64,000 nucleotides of DNA, taken from the NCBI RefSeq assembly GCF_019884725.1, contig NZ_CP082322.1, forward strand, positions 3,038,001 through 3,102,000. Direction: 5' to 3'. Positions 25,887-34,130 of this stretch are shown in pieces. Below the pieces are notes generated by a model. That model did not search any database, was not told the origin of the DNA, and saw only the letters and a list, made by a program, of their open reading frames with translations. Position 1 is the first letter of the stretch. Each line of letters opens with the position of its first letter. Made by a program: the position numbers and the translations under genes. Source of the DNA: Leucobacter tenebrionis. Its GTDB lineage: Bacteria; Actinomycetota; Actinomycetes; Actinomycetales; Microbacteriaceae.

Positions 25887-26630
25887 ATGTCCGAGCGTCC
25901 CGGTGAGTCCTCTACCGACGCGTCGGGCTCTCGGCGGCCCGCGGGCGGTGCTCGGGGAAGCCGATCGCAGACGCTCGAACGCGCGCTCGATGCGCTCGGG
26001 ATCCTGGCTGACGGAAAGCCTCGCGCCAGTGGTGAACTCGCCGCCGAACTCGGCCTGCACCGCTCCATCGTCTACCGATTTCTGCGAACCCTCGAGGATT
26101 ATCATTTCGTGAGCCGTGCGCAGGACGGTCGCTATATCCTCGGCCTCGGGATCGCCGCACTTGCCGAATCCGGTCTGAGCGGCTCTGAGCTGCGGGTCGA
26201 AGACATTCTCGATGAACTCGCGAATGCGACGCAGGCGACCGCGATTCTCTGCGTCGCACAGAAGGACCACGCAGTCGTGCTCTTCTCCGCGAGGCCCTCT
26301 TCGCAGACGGCGGCGGTATCGATCCGCCGCAGTACTCGATTCCCGCTGAGTTCGGGGGCGCCGGGAATGGCGATTCTCGCGCTCGATCCGCTGAGCGAAG
26401 ATGACTCCGATGAGGTCAAGCTCGCCCGCAAGATCGGATATGTGCACACCAAGGGAGGGCCGTTCCCCGGCTTCGATGCGGTCGCGCGGCCGGTCAGGAT
26501 GGGCGATAGTCAGGGAGGCAGTCTCGCCGTGGTGTATCCGACGAGCGAGCATCGCTCCCGCGAGGTCGCGCAGCCGCTGCAGCATGCGGCGCTCCGTATC
26601 GAGCGGCCTGCCGAGGTGTGGTCGAGCTGA
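25887..26630 (+). CDS. IclR-family transcriptional regulator
   Basis: Regulator of 247 residues with an N-terminal winged HTH (QTLERALDALGILADGKPRA, ELAAELGLHRSIVYRFLRTL; separate motifs) and a C-terminal effector domain. AAGGAG lies 10 bp before the ATG. It is upstream of the StyA-type monooxygenase, in the same direction. The 22-bp palindrome at 26741 is its likely target. The effector is probably the monooxygenase substrate or product. The upstream gap 25666-25886 has no gene; TAGCAT at about 25842 may be its -10. Confidence 0.92.
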   Translation: MSERPGESSTDASGSRRPAGGARGSRSQTLERALDALGILADGKPRASGELAAELGLHRSIVYRFLRTLEDYHFVSRAQDGRYILGLGIAALAESGLSGSELRVEDILDELANATQATAILCVAQKDHAVVLFSARPSSQTAAVSIRRSTRFPLSSGAPGMAILALDPLSEDDSDEVKLARKIGYVHTKGGPFPGFDAVARPVRMGDSQGGSLAVVYPTSEHRSREVAQPLQHAALRIERPAEVWSS

Positions 26631-26740
26631 GACCGAACCGGAGTTCCGGCTGCTCCGAGCTCCGCATCTTGTTCTTCACACTATCCGTTTTGCGAAGCCC
26701 CTATTGTGCTGCGGGGCGCCAAGCGTAGCATGGTGCTCAA

Positions 26741-26762
26741 ATATCGAGCATTTGCTCGATAT
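26741..26762. promoter_or_regulatory. Perfect palindrome, candidate IclR operator
   Basis: ATATCGAGCA and TGCTCGATAT are perfect 10-bp arms around TT. A further half-site ATATCGAG lies at 26771. It is the only dyad of this kind in the 207-bp gap before the monooxygenase gene. Confidence 0.7.
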
Positions 26763-26837
26763 GAGCTCTTATATCGAGCTGCTAACGCAATGGCGCGGGC
26801 GACTCCGTCGGCGTCCCTTCACGAGAACGGAGAGAAC

Positions 26838-28067
26838 ATGACCAGTATCGGTATCGTCGGCGCGGGGGTCGCTGGGCTGCACCTCGGCCTTCACCTGCGG
26901 CAGCAGGACCTCGACGTCACGATCTACACGAACCGCACAGCCGAACAGGTCGCGGACGGTCGGATCATGAATAGCGTCGCGCACATGAGTGCAACGATAG
27001 ATATCGAGCACGAGCTCGGCATCGGGGAATGGCCGGGCACCGACGCGGAATACTCATATCATTACCACTACAACGGGTGGGGCGATGATCGGCGTTTCAA
27101 AGGCGTCTTCGAGAAACCCGCGCGCATCATCGACTACCGCATCTATCTCCCTCGACTGATGGCAGAGTTCGAGGCTCGCGGCGGACGACTCGAGATCCGC
27201 GACCTCTCGGTGGCCGAGATCGAGGCGCTCACCGAACAACATGACCTCGTCGTCGTCTCGACAGGCAAGGGCGAGATCGGTGCGCTGTTCCCGCGACGGG
27301 AGGGCAAGTCCCCCTACACGAGTCCGCAGCGCAAACTCGCCGTGGGGTTCTGGAAAGGCGTTGCAGAACGGGATCCTCGTGGCGTAGAGATCAGCGTTGC
27401 ACCGCCCGCGGGAGAGCTGCTCGTGCTGCCGATGTGGTCGTTCTCGGGCAAGGTTAACGCGTTGCTATTCGAGAGCGTTCCCGGAGGTCCTCAGGAAGTG
27501 CTGACCGACCGTCGCTACGAGGAGGATCCGGAGGCTTATCGGGCTCTCACACTGGAGATGCTGAAGGAGTTTCATCCCACCGTCTACGAAAGGATCGACG
27601 AAAGCGCGTTCGAACTGCAGAACGGTGCGAAGGACATCTTGCAGGGCGCTGTCACCCCGGTGCTTCGGGAGGACTACGTGCTGCTGCCCAACGGCAGGTA
27701 TCTGCTCGCGCTCGGAGACGTGCATATGACAGTCGACCCCGTGCAGGCACAGGGTGCGAACTCCGCGACTTACTCCGCGAAAGTGGTGGCCGATGTGATC
27801 CGAGAGGATCATGTCTTCGACGAGCGCTTCATGCGCAAGGTCGCCCGGCGCCGTGCTGAACGTCTTGAGGCGTCCACTGACTGGGTGAACATCATCATCC
27901 AGAACCCTCCCGCCGAGCAGATCCCTCTCCTCTTCACCGAGATGGTGCACAACCAGGAGCTGGCGAACCGCTTCACGGAGAACTTCAACTACCCCATCCG
28001 TCAGATCGATCTGCTCGGTTCCCCCGAGCGTGTCGCTGCGGCGATCGCGGCGACCACCGGCGAGTGA
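26838..28067 (+). CDS. StyA-type FAD-dependent styrene/indole monooxygenase
   Basis: Oxygenase component of a two-component flavin monooxygenase, 409 residues, the normal StyA length. The FAD loop is GIVGAGVAGLHLGLHL, followed by VDYR-like IIDYRIYLPRL, VVVSTGKGEIG, and GDVHMTVDPVQAQGANSATY late in the chain. The C-terminus has FTENFNYP. StyA enzymes epoxidise styrene or indole using FADH2 from a partner reductase, here very likely the reductase gene 343 bp downstream. Base composition is less GC-biased than in most of the window. The real substrate could be another aromatic alkene. Confidence 0.88.
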   Translation: MTSIGIVGAGVAGLHLGLHLRQQDLDVTIYTNRTAEQVADGRIMNSVAHMSATIDIEHELGIGEWPGTDAEYSYHYHYNGWGDDRRFKGVFEKPARIIDYRIYLPRLMAEFEARGGRLEIRDLSVAEIEALTEQHDLVVVSTGKGEIGALFPRREGKSPYTSPQRKLAVGFWKGVAERDPRGVEISVAPPAGELLVLPMWSFSGKVNALLFESVPGGPQEVLTDRRYEEDPEAYRALTLEMLKEFHPTVYERIDESAFELQNGAKDILQGAVTPVLREDYVLLPNGRYLLALGDVHMTVDPVQAQGANSATYSAKVVADVIREDHVFDERFMRKVARRRAERLEASTDWVNIIIQNPPAEQIPLLFTEMVHNQELANRFTENFNYPIRQIDLLGSPERVAAAIAATTGE

Positions 28068-28092
28068 CGCGAAGAACCGAAAGGAGACTTCC

Positions 28093-28413
28093 ATGCACAA
28101 GCTCACTGTGCTCTATCCAGAACCTGCGGACCGCCGAACTTTCATCGACTACTACGAAACGACGCACCTGAAACTCGCGAAGCAACTGCCCGGAATGCTC
28201 GCTTGGCGCTACTCCATAGACGTGCAGCCAGGACCCGATAGCGCCCCGGCCCCTTACTTCGCGGTGTTCGAGGCGGAGTTCGCGGATGCCGATGCCTTCC
28301 GGCTGGCCATGAGCTCGGAAGCGGGGCGCGCTGTCGCAGCCGATGTGCCGAACTACGCCACGGGTGGGGCGGTCGTTCTCGACTACACGATTACGGGAGG
28401 AGAAGCATCATGA
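28093..28413 (+). CDS. EthD-family protein (copy 1)
   Basis: Dimeric alpha/beta-barrel protein of 106 residues. It starts HKLTVLYPEPADR, has DYYETTHLKLAKQLPG in the middle and ADVPNYATGG near the end. EthD proteins accompany oxygenases and handle reactive or volatile intermediates; their biochemical role is poorly defined. AAGGAG lies 6 bp before the ATG. It sits between the two components of the monooxygenase and its stop overlaps the reductase start. A close paralogue lies at 42512. Confidence 0.88.
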   Translation: MHKLTVLYPEPADRRTFIDYYETTHLKLAKQLPGMLAWRYSIDVQPGPDSAPAPYFAVFEAEFADADAFRLAMSSEAGRAVAADVPNYATGGAVVLDYTITGGEAS

Positions 28414-28910
28414 TTGAGTTGAGCCCTGAGCAGCTGCAGTTCCGACAGGCGATGGCGAATCTTGCCGCCGCGGTGCATGTCGTGACCACTGCCGGCCCGC
28501 GAGGCCGGCTCGGTATCACGGTGAGCGCCGCCTGCTCGGTGACTGACGACCCGCCGACTCTGCTGGTCTGCATCAATCGCAGCAGCGCCGCCCACGATGT
28601 CTTCGTCGGAAACGGGCGGCTCGCCCTGAACGTGCTCGCCGGAGAGCAGGAGCAGCTGGCGCGCCACTTCTCGGGGCAGACGAAAGTCCCGATGGAGGAA
28701 CGGTTCTCGTGGGACATCTGGGAGGATCTGGTGGGGATCCCGACGATTCGAGACGCGCGCGTAGCGCTTTCGGGCCGTATCTCCAGTACTCTCGAGCAGG
28801 GCACGCACACGGTGTTCTTCGTGAGGGTCGAAGGGATCCGCGTTCGCGCGGACGCCCGTGCGCTCGTCTATGACAGTCGTTCATTCCACACTGTCGGCAC
28901 TGGAGCGTGA
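28410..28910 (+). CDS. Flavin reductase (HpaC/StyB type)
   Basis: NAD(P)H:flavin oxidoreductase of 166 residues. It has the FMN-binding split barrel start (FRQAMANLAAAVHVVTT), GITVSAACSVTDDPPTLLVC and NGRLALNVLAGEQ. It would supply reduced FAD to the StyA-type oxygenase. It starts by ATGA overlap with the EthD gene, so the three genes are one operon. A close relation to StyB is inferred from context; HpaC-like enzymes look the same at this level. Confidence 0.9.
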   Translation: MIELSPEQLQFRQAMANLAAAVHVVTTAGPRGRLGITVSAACSVTDDPPTLLVCINRSSAAHDVFVGNGRLALNVLAGEQEQLARHFSGQTKVPMEERFSWDIWEDLVGIPTIRDARVALSGRISSTLEQGTHTVFFVRVEGIRVRADARALVYDSRSFHTVGTGA

Positions 28911-28913
28911 ACG

Positions 28914-29921
28914 GTGGCGGCCCCGGGGGAGCCAGGAGGCGTGTCGAGCAGCCAGTCTCCGCTGAGAGCCGTGGGCGTCTCCGCGCAGGCACGATCGCTT
29001 CACGCCGCCCAGGCGCTCGGTGAGCGACTCTACTATCGCCACCGTCTCACGCCGCTGATCGCGGGCACTGCCTCGGATGAGTTGACTCTCACGCTCACGG
29101 CGGCGCGACTCGGCCCGGTGACAGCAGGTCTGCTCCGGTACTCCACGGCCGTCAGAATCGATACGGATCCGTATGAGACGGCCTTCCAGGTCAATGTTCC
29201 TCTGCAGGGTACGCTCCGTACTTCCATCGGTGATCAGCACCTGCAGGCCACGAGTTCTCGAGCAGCGCTCTATACCCCGGATGTCTCGACCGCGATCAGC
29301 GGTTGGGAGCAGCCGTGCGTGATGTTGGCTATCAAGCTCGATCGTGAGCTGGTAGAGCAGCGCCTGGCGCATGAGCTGGCTGCTTCAGGGGAGCGGCCCT
29401 GGGACGCTGCGGAGCTCGATGTGTCGCGGGGAGTCGGGCGTGCCTGGATCACCGCGGTACGGTCGACGATTCGCACCACTCAACGGCTCGCAGATCTCGA
29501 CGCGGGGATCGTGCGGTATTTCGGCGAGCGCTGCGTCGACGGTTTCATCGTGAGCGTCTTGAGGTCGGAAGGAGAGGAGACGGACGGGAAGCGCAGCGAC
29601 GATCGGGTGGTCGCGTCGGCGATGGAAGCCATCATGCATGCGGAAGGCCCGCCGTTGTCGCTGGGGGTGATCGCGGAGTATGCGGGTGTGAGCGGCCGTA
29701 CCCTGCAATCGGCGTTCCGGCAGGTGATCGGGGAGAGCCCGATGCGAGCGCAGCGTCGAGAGCGACTGCGCAGGGTGCGCAAAGAGCTCCTCGCTTCCGA
29801 CCCGCTTGGCGAGCAGGTCGGAGCAGTCGCGCTTCGCCATGGTTTCACGCACCTCGGACGATTCTCGGGTCAGTATCGCGAGGAGTTCGGCGAGTTGCCC
29901 TCGGTGACTCTCGATAGGTGA
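28914..29921 (+). CDS. AraC-family transcriptional regulator
   Basis: Regulator of 335 residues. The N-terminus matches the AraC-binding-like domain (ARLGPVTAGLLRY, FQVNVPLQGTLR), and the C-terminus has two HTH motifs (IAEYAGVSGRTLQSAFRQVI and VALRHGFTHLGRFSGQYREE; separate motifs). The GTG start is 3 bp after the reductase stop, so it is co-transcribed with the monooxygenase genes and can form a positive feedback loop with them. It is convergent with the FGE gene. Confidence 0.9.
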   Translation: MAAPGEPGGVSSSQSPLRAVGVSAQARSLHAAQALGERLYYRHRLTPLIAGTASDELTLTLTAARLGPVTAGLLRYSTAVRIDTDPYETAFQVNVPLQGTLRTSIGDQHLQATSSRAALYTPDVSTAISGWEQPCVMLAIKLDRELVEQRLAHELAASGERPWDAAELDVSRGVGRAWITAVRSTIRTTQRLADLDAGIVRYFGERCVDGFIVSVLRSEGEETDGKRSDDRVVASAMEAIMHAEGPPLSLGVIAEYAGVSGRTLQSAFRQVIGESPMRAQRRERLRRVRKELLASDPLGEQVGAVALRHGFTHLGRFSGQYREEFGELPSVTLDR

Positions 29922-29958
29922 ACGGAGGGATGTACTCCGCCCGAGCGCCGGAGCGGGG

Positions 29959-30984
29959 TCAGACTCCGACCGTGCGGAAGCCGGCGTTGCCCATCGTCGA
30001 ATCGGGGGTGTTGCTCGACCTGGCCGAGTTGCGGTAGCGGTTGCAGTAGGAGGGGTGGCAGAGATAGCTGCCGCCCCGCAGCACCCGCCGCTCCGCTCCG
30101 TTGCTCGCGGTCGGGCCCTCGGGATTCTTGCGCGGGGAGACCCCGTAGTAGCGAGGATCGAATCGGTCGGCGCACCACTCCCAGACGTTGCCGACCGCCT
30201 GCCACAGTCCATAGCCGTTCGGAGCGAAGGAGCGCACGGGGGCCGTGCCGATCCAGCCGTCCGCGGCGGTGTTGTGAGCGGGGAAGGATCCCTGCCAGAC
30301 GTTCGCGCGCCAGGTCCCGTCGCTGCCGTCGATGGGCGCATCGCCCCACGGGTAGGTCGCCGCCTCGAGGCCGCCTCGGGCTGCACGCTCCCACTCGGCT
30401 TCGGTGGGCAGGCGGCGTCGGGTCCACTCGCAGTAGGCGAGCGCGTCGGCCCAGCTCACGTGCACGACCGGGTGCTGCTCGAGTCCGCTGAGCGACGAGG
30501 CCCGACCGCCGGGATGCCGCCAGTCGGCTCCGCGCACGCCGATCCACCACGGTGTGCCCGCGATCGGGCCGATGATGTCCGCGGTGGGAGCGTCCACCAG
30601 TAGATGGAACACCGCCGAGGCGCCGGTGCGCTCGGCATCGGTGAGATAGCCGGTGGCTTCGACGAAGCGGGCGAACTGCTCGTTGGTGACGGGGGTCGCG
30701 TCGATCTCGAAGGCGTCGATCTCGACGGTGTGCAGCGGCAGTTCGCCGTCGGCGGCGAGTCCGTCGCCGGAGGCGTCGCCCATCGTGAAGGCTCCCGCCG
30801 GGATGCGGCACTGCTCGATCCGGTGCTCGCCCGAGCCCGAGGCGGCCACCTGTGTGCCGGCGGGGTCGTGCGCGCCGGGGATCGAACCCGTCATCGACCT
30901 GTCGGCCCTCGCCGGGGGAGCGGCCGCCCGGTGGGCGGGACCGCAGCAGTGCGGCTGGCCGGTCGGCGTCGCACCCGCGTTCAT
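29959..30984 (-). CDS. Formylglycine-generating enzyme (sulfatase modifying factor)
   Basis: Converts the active-site Cys of sulfatases to formylglycine in the cytosol, using oxygen and copper. It has 341 residues. The FGE-sulfatase domain runs from about residue 55 (CRIPAGAFTMGD) to the end. The catalytic Cys pair is present as Cys309 and Cys314 in GGSYLCHPSYCNRYR, the canonical sequence, followed by SARSSNTPDS and GFR. It starts by ATGA overlap with TetR-2. It serves the two Cys-type sulfatases to the right. The N-terminal 50 residues are not part of the domain. Confidence 0.95.
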   Translation of the reverse strand: MNAGATPTGQPHCCGPAHRAAAPPARADRSMTGSIPGAHDPAGTQVAASGSGEHRIEQCRIPAGAFTMGDASGDGLAADGELPLHTVEIDAFEIDATPVTNEQFARFVEATGYLTDAERTGASAVFHLLVDAPTADIIGPIAGTPWWIGVRGADWRHPGGRASSLSGLEQHPVVHVSWADALAYCEWTRRRLPTEAEWERAARGGLEAATYPWGDAPIDGSDGTWRANVWQGSFPAHNTAADGWIGTAPVRSFAPNGYGLWQAVGNVWEWCADRFDPRYYGVSPRKNPEGPTASNGAERRVLRGGSYLCHPSYCNRYRNSARSSNTPDSTMGNAGFRTVGV

Positions 30985-31586
30985 GCCCCGCTCCCTTCGC
31001 GGCTGATGCTGGCCAGCAGCGAGTCGAGAGAGGCTCGCATGCGCTGATCGGTCGCGAACTCGGGCATGAGGAGACGGAGGGTCTGCCAGCCCATGTTCGC
31101 GGCGGCGATCTCGTCGGACGCCGTGGTCAGGTCCACGCCAGGCGCGAGTTCGCCCGCGTCCTCCGCCTCCTCGAGAAAGCGGAGGATTCGAGCCCTCCAC
31201 CGACGTGCGTGCTCACGCTGCGTGAACCAGAACGACTCGTTCTGCGCAGCATGGTTCCAGAACGCGAGGGCGACGCGTGCGTGACGGCTCCCATCCTCCC
31301 CGAAAGGCAGCACGGCCAGGCACAGGCTGTGCAGCGCTTCGAGCCCGTGCTTGCCCGCGGTCATCTCTTCGATGCTCTGGTCTGCGAGATTGCGGGTGCG
31401 GAGGAACGCGGCTGTGAGGAGACTCTCCTTGTCGGGGAAATAGCGGGCGAACGCGCTGTGCGTGAAACCCGCTTCCGCTGCGATATTGCGCATCGTGAGT
31501 CGGTCGAAGCCGTCGCGTGCGATGACCTGCCATGCAGCTTCCGCGATCTCGTCGCGACGCGCATCGTGATCGATAACTCTGGGCAT
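30981..31586 (-). CDS. TetR-family regulator (TetR-2)
   Basis: Regulator of 201 residues. The HTH reads MRNIAAEAGFTHSAFARYF, and the N-terminus MPRVIDHDARR is shared with TetR-1 and TetR-3. It is translationally coupled to the FGE gene and divergent from sulfatase 1. The intergenic region carries three dyads: one of the TCTAC-N4-GTAGA family, AAAGTTA-N8-TAACTTT, and one ACC-N4-GGT. TetR-2 probably controls itself and FGE; whether it shares operators with TetR-1 or TetR-3 is open. Confidence 0.92.
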   Translation of the reverse strand: MPRVIDHDARRDEIAEAAWQVIARDGFDRLTMRNIAAEAGFTHSAFARYFPDKESLLTAAFLRTRNLADQSIEEMTAGKHGLEALHSLCLAVLPFGEDGSRHARVALAFWNHAAQNESFWFTQREHARRWRARILRFLEEAEDAGELAPGVDLTTASDEIAAANMGWQTLRLLMPEFATDQRMRASLDSLLASISREGSGA

Positions 31587-31654
31587 TCTCGGTTCTCCGC
31601 GCTCGGCAGGGGCCAGGGGTCGCGGAAGTGTCTTGCGACCGGTGTTCCCAGCCT

Positions 31655-31696
31655 ACTTTATTCTCCATTTGTAGAAAGTTATTGATTTGTAACTTT
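31655..31696. promoter_or_regulatory. Two overlapping dyads between TetR-2 and sulfatase 1
   Basis: TCTCC-ATTT-GTAGA (31662-31675) inside ACTTT/AAAGT arms belongs to the TCTAC-N4-GTAGA family. It runs into a perfect AAAGTTA-N8-TAACTTT repeat (31675-31696). Both lie upstream of the TetR-2/FGE operon. Confidence 0.6.
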
Positions 31697-31719
31697 TGGG
31701 CATCGCGACGCGGTTATCG

Positions 31720-31741
31720 TTAGTGACCAATTGGTCTCTAA
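31720..31741. promoter_or_regulatory. Candidate TetR-3 operator before sulfatase 1
   Basis: A 22-bp dyad, TTAG-T-GACC-AATT-GGTC-T-CTAA, matches at 20 of 22 positions. It ends 16 bp before the sulfatase 1 ATG and shares ACC-N4-GGT with the sites at 36432 and 36493. Confidence 0.65.
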
Positions 31742-31757
31742 AGATGGCGAGGATGCG

Positions 31758-34079
31758 ATGGCAGGAGCTGATGCACGTGGATACGAGAGCTTTCGCGGCC
31801 GAGTGGAGGAGTTCTCCTCGGCGTCGAGCCCGTGGTATCCACCTCGGGACGTCGCGCCCGAAGGCGCTCCCAACGTGGTCGTCGTGCTGGTCGATGATCT
31901 CGGCTTCAGCGATCTGGGTCCGTTCGGCAGCGAGATCGAGACCCCGAACATCGACGCCGTAGCGGAGAGCGGCTGCGTCTTCACCGACTATCGCACTGCG
32001 CCGGTCTGCTCGCCCGCGAGGGCGTCGCTCCTCACCGGGCTGAACCCGCACCGAGCGGGATTCGGCACGGTGGCGCACGTGGATCCCGGGTATCCGGGCT
32101 ATACCTGCACCCTCCCCGATGATGCCCCGACCCTCGCGGAGTCGCTCCGAGCGGGCGGATACGCCACCTTCATGGTGGGGAAGTGGCACCTCACCGTCGA
32201 ATCCCAACTTCACGACGCGGCCGACAGGTCGTCATGGCCGCTGCAGCGGGGATTCGATCGCTACTACGGCAGCATGGACGGGTTCACCTCGCTCCACCAT
32301 CCGCATCGGCTCGTGCGTGACAATTCAGTCGTGGATCGGACCGGGTTCGCCGAAGATTACTTCCTCACGGACGACCTGACCGACGAGGCGATCGGCATGA
32401 TCGACGATCTGCGCGCCAACGATAGTCATAAGCCGTTCCTGCTGTACTTCGCTCACTCCGCGGTTCATGGGCCGGTGCAGGCCAAGAGCGAGGATATCCG
32501 CCGATATCGAGGAAGATACGCCGCGGGATGGGATGCCCTGAGGCAAGAGCGCTTCGAGCGGCAGAAAAGGCTCGGGATCATCGCCGATCTTTCGGCGCTC
32601 CCGGAATCGGGGCAGAACCAGGACCGGATCCCAGCGTGGGACGACCTCGACGAGGAGGCGCGAGAACTCTTCGCGCGCCACATGGAGGTGTATGCCGCGT
32701 GTGTCAGTGAGGTCGACGAGAGTGTGGGGCGAGTCGTGAAACGGCTCCGAGAGCTGGGTGAACTCGACAACACGATCATCGTGATCGCGAGCGACAACGG
32801 AGGTACCGCGGAGGGCGGTCTGCGGGGCACTCGAAGCTACTTCGCCCAGTTCGTGTCCGGGCTCCCGCTCCCGGAGGACTGGGTGCGAGACGTTCCCCGA
32901 GAACTCGACCTGCTCGGCGGTCCTCGGGTGCACGGGCACTATCCCGCTGGCTGGGCGCGGGTTTCCAACACGCCGTTCCGGGCGTTCAAGGGAACCCTCT
33001 ACGAGGGCGGCGTGCACGCTCCGCTCATCGTGTCGTGGCCCGCCGCACCGGAGGAGCTCCGGGGCAGAGGGCTGCGTGGTCAATCGGTCTTCGTCTCGGA
33101 CCTCGCGCCCACCCTGCTCGATCTCGCGGGTATCCCGCCGCTGCCGGCGCGCTCCGGCAAACCGGCCCTCGAGTTCGACGGTCGGAGTTTTGCCGCGGCG
33201 CTCGCGGACGCCGCTTCTCCCGGCCGTGATCTCCAGCACTTCGAGGCCTTCGGGTCGCGGGCCATGCTCTCCGGCCGGTGGAAGGCGCTTTCCCCCGTGC
33301 CGCCGACCCCTGCTGAAGGCGCGACCGGCGGTCGCTGGGAGCTCTACGACCTGGCCTCCGACCCGACCGAGACGAGGGATCGCGCCTCCGAGTTCCCCGA
33401 TACCGTTCGAGAGATGGCGGAGAGCTGGCGGGACGAGGCCTGGCGCAACACCGTGTTTCCTTTGAACGACGACGGCAGCCTGTTCTCGACTCGTCCGGAG
33501 AGCGAAGGCGCGCTCTCTCGAGAAACGCGGCTCACGTCGTTCAGGCCTCCTCTCGAACGGTTCCGTGCTTCGAAGCTGACCGTGCTTCGGTCGTTCACCG
33601 TGATCGCCGACCTCGAGGTCGAGCGCGACACCGGGGGAGTCGTCGTCGCGCACGGGGATCAGGGTGGCGGGTATCTACTGGCGATCGAGGACGGTGCACC
33701 TCTTGTCTCCTACAACGCATACGGTGACATGAGACGGGTGCGGGCGGCCCCTCTCGAGCAGGGCGCTCACCGTGTCGAGCTCCGTTTCGCGGAGATCGAA
33801 GGCTTGCGATGGAGGATCACGCTTCTCATCGACGGTCGCGCGGCGGCGGAGATCCCCGAGGTGCCCATGCTGCTCGGAATGGCGCCCTTCACCGGTATCA
33901 GCGTGGGCTACGACTACGGAGGTCCCGTCGATTGGGAGCTCGCGGAGCGCCATGCCGACGGTTTCCGGTTCACCCGCGGAGCCATCGTCGAGCTTCGTTA
34001 TCTGCCGGGGGAGCGCTCCCGACACGACCGCACCGTGCTGCATCGCATCGGGGAGGCCGCGCTCGCCGTCGCGGATTGA
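31758..34079 (+). CDS. Arylsulfatase-family sulfatase, Cys type (sulfatase 1)
   Basis: Type I sulfatase of 773 residues. The formylglycine precursor is Cys84 in CSPARASLLTG; metal ligands are visible in VLVDDLGFSD, GKWHLT and SDNGGTAEGG. A C-terminal domain of about 200 residues (GDQGGGYLLAIEDG, SYNAYGD) matches the long actinobacterial arylsulfatases. It hydrolyses a sulfate ester. No signal peptide is seen, so it acts in the cytosol, which fits activation by the cytosolic FGE and import by an ABC system. GAGG precedes the ATG at 31758. It is paralogous to the gene at 39974. The peptide-type binding protein follows after 51 bp. Confidence 0.95.
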   Translation: MAGADARGYESFRGRVEEFSSASSPWYPPRDVAPEGAPNVVVVLVDDLGFSDLGPFGSEIETPNIDAVAESGCVFTDYRTAPVCSPARASLLTGLNPHRAGFGTVAHVDPGYPGYTCTLPDDAPTLAESLRAGGYATFMVGKWHLTVESQLHDAADRSSWPLQRGFDRYYGSMDGFTSLHHPHRLVRDNSVVDRTGFAEDYFLTDDLTDEAIGMIDDLRANDSHKPFLLYFAHSAVHGPVQAKSEDIRRYRGRYAAGWDALRQERFERQKRLGIIADLSALPESGQNQDRIPAWDDLDEEARELFARHMEVYAACVSEVDESVGRVVKRLRELGELDNTIIVIASDNGGTAEGGLRGTRSYFAQFVSGLPLPEDWVRDVPRELDLLGGPRVHGHYPAGWARVSNTPFRAFKGTLYEGGVHAPLIVSWPAAPEELRGRGLRGQSVFVSDLAPTLLDLAGIPPLPARSGKPALEFDGRSFAAALADAASPGRDLQHFEAFGSRAMLSGRWKALSPVPPTPAEGATGGRWELYDLASDPTETRDRASEFPDTVREMAESWRDEAWRNTVFPLNDDGSLFSTRPESEGALSRETRLTSFRPPLERFRASKLTVLRSFTVIADLEVERDTGGVVVAHGDQGGGYLLAIEDGAPLVSYNAYGDMRRVRAAPLEQGAHRVELRFAEIEGLRWRITLLIDGRAAAEIPEVPMLLGMAPFTGISVGYDYGGPVDWELAERHADGFRFTRGAIVELRYLPGERSRHDRTVLHRIGEAALAVAD

Positions 34080-34130
34080 CGAGGCGGTCGAGCGTGAAGA
34101 ACGACTCGCAGTATTACTGAAAGGAACATC

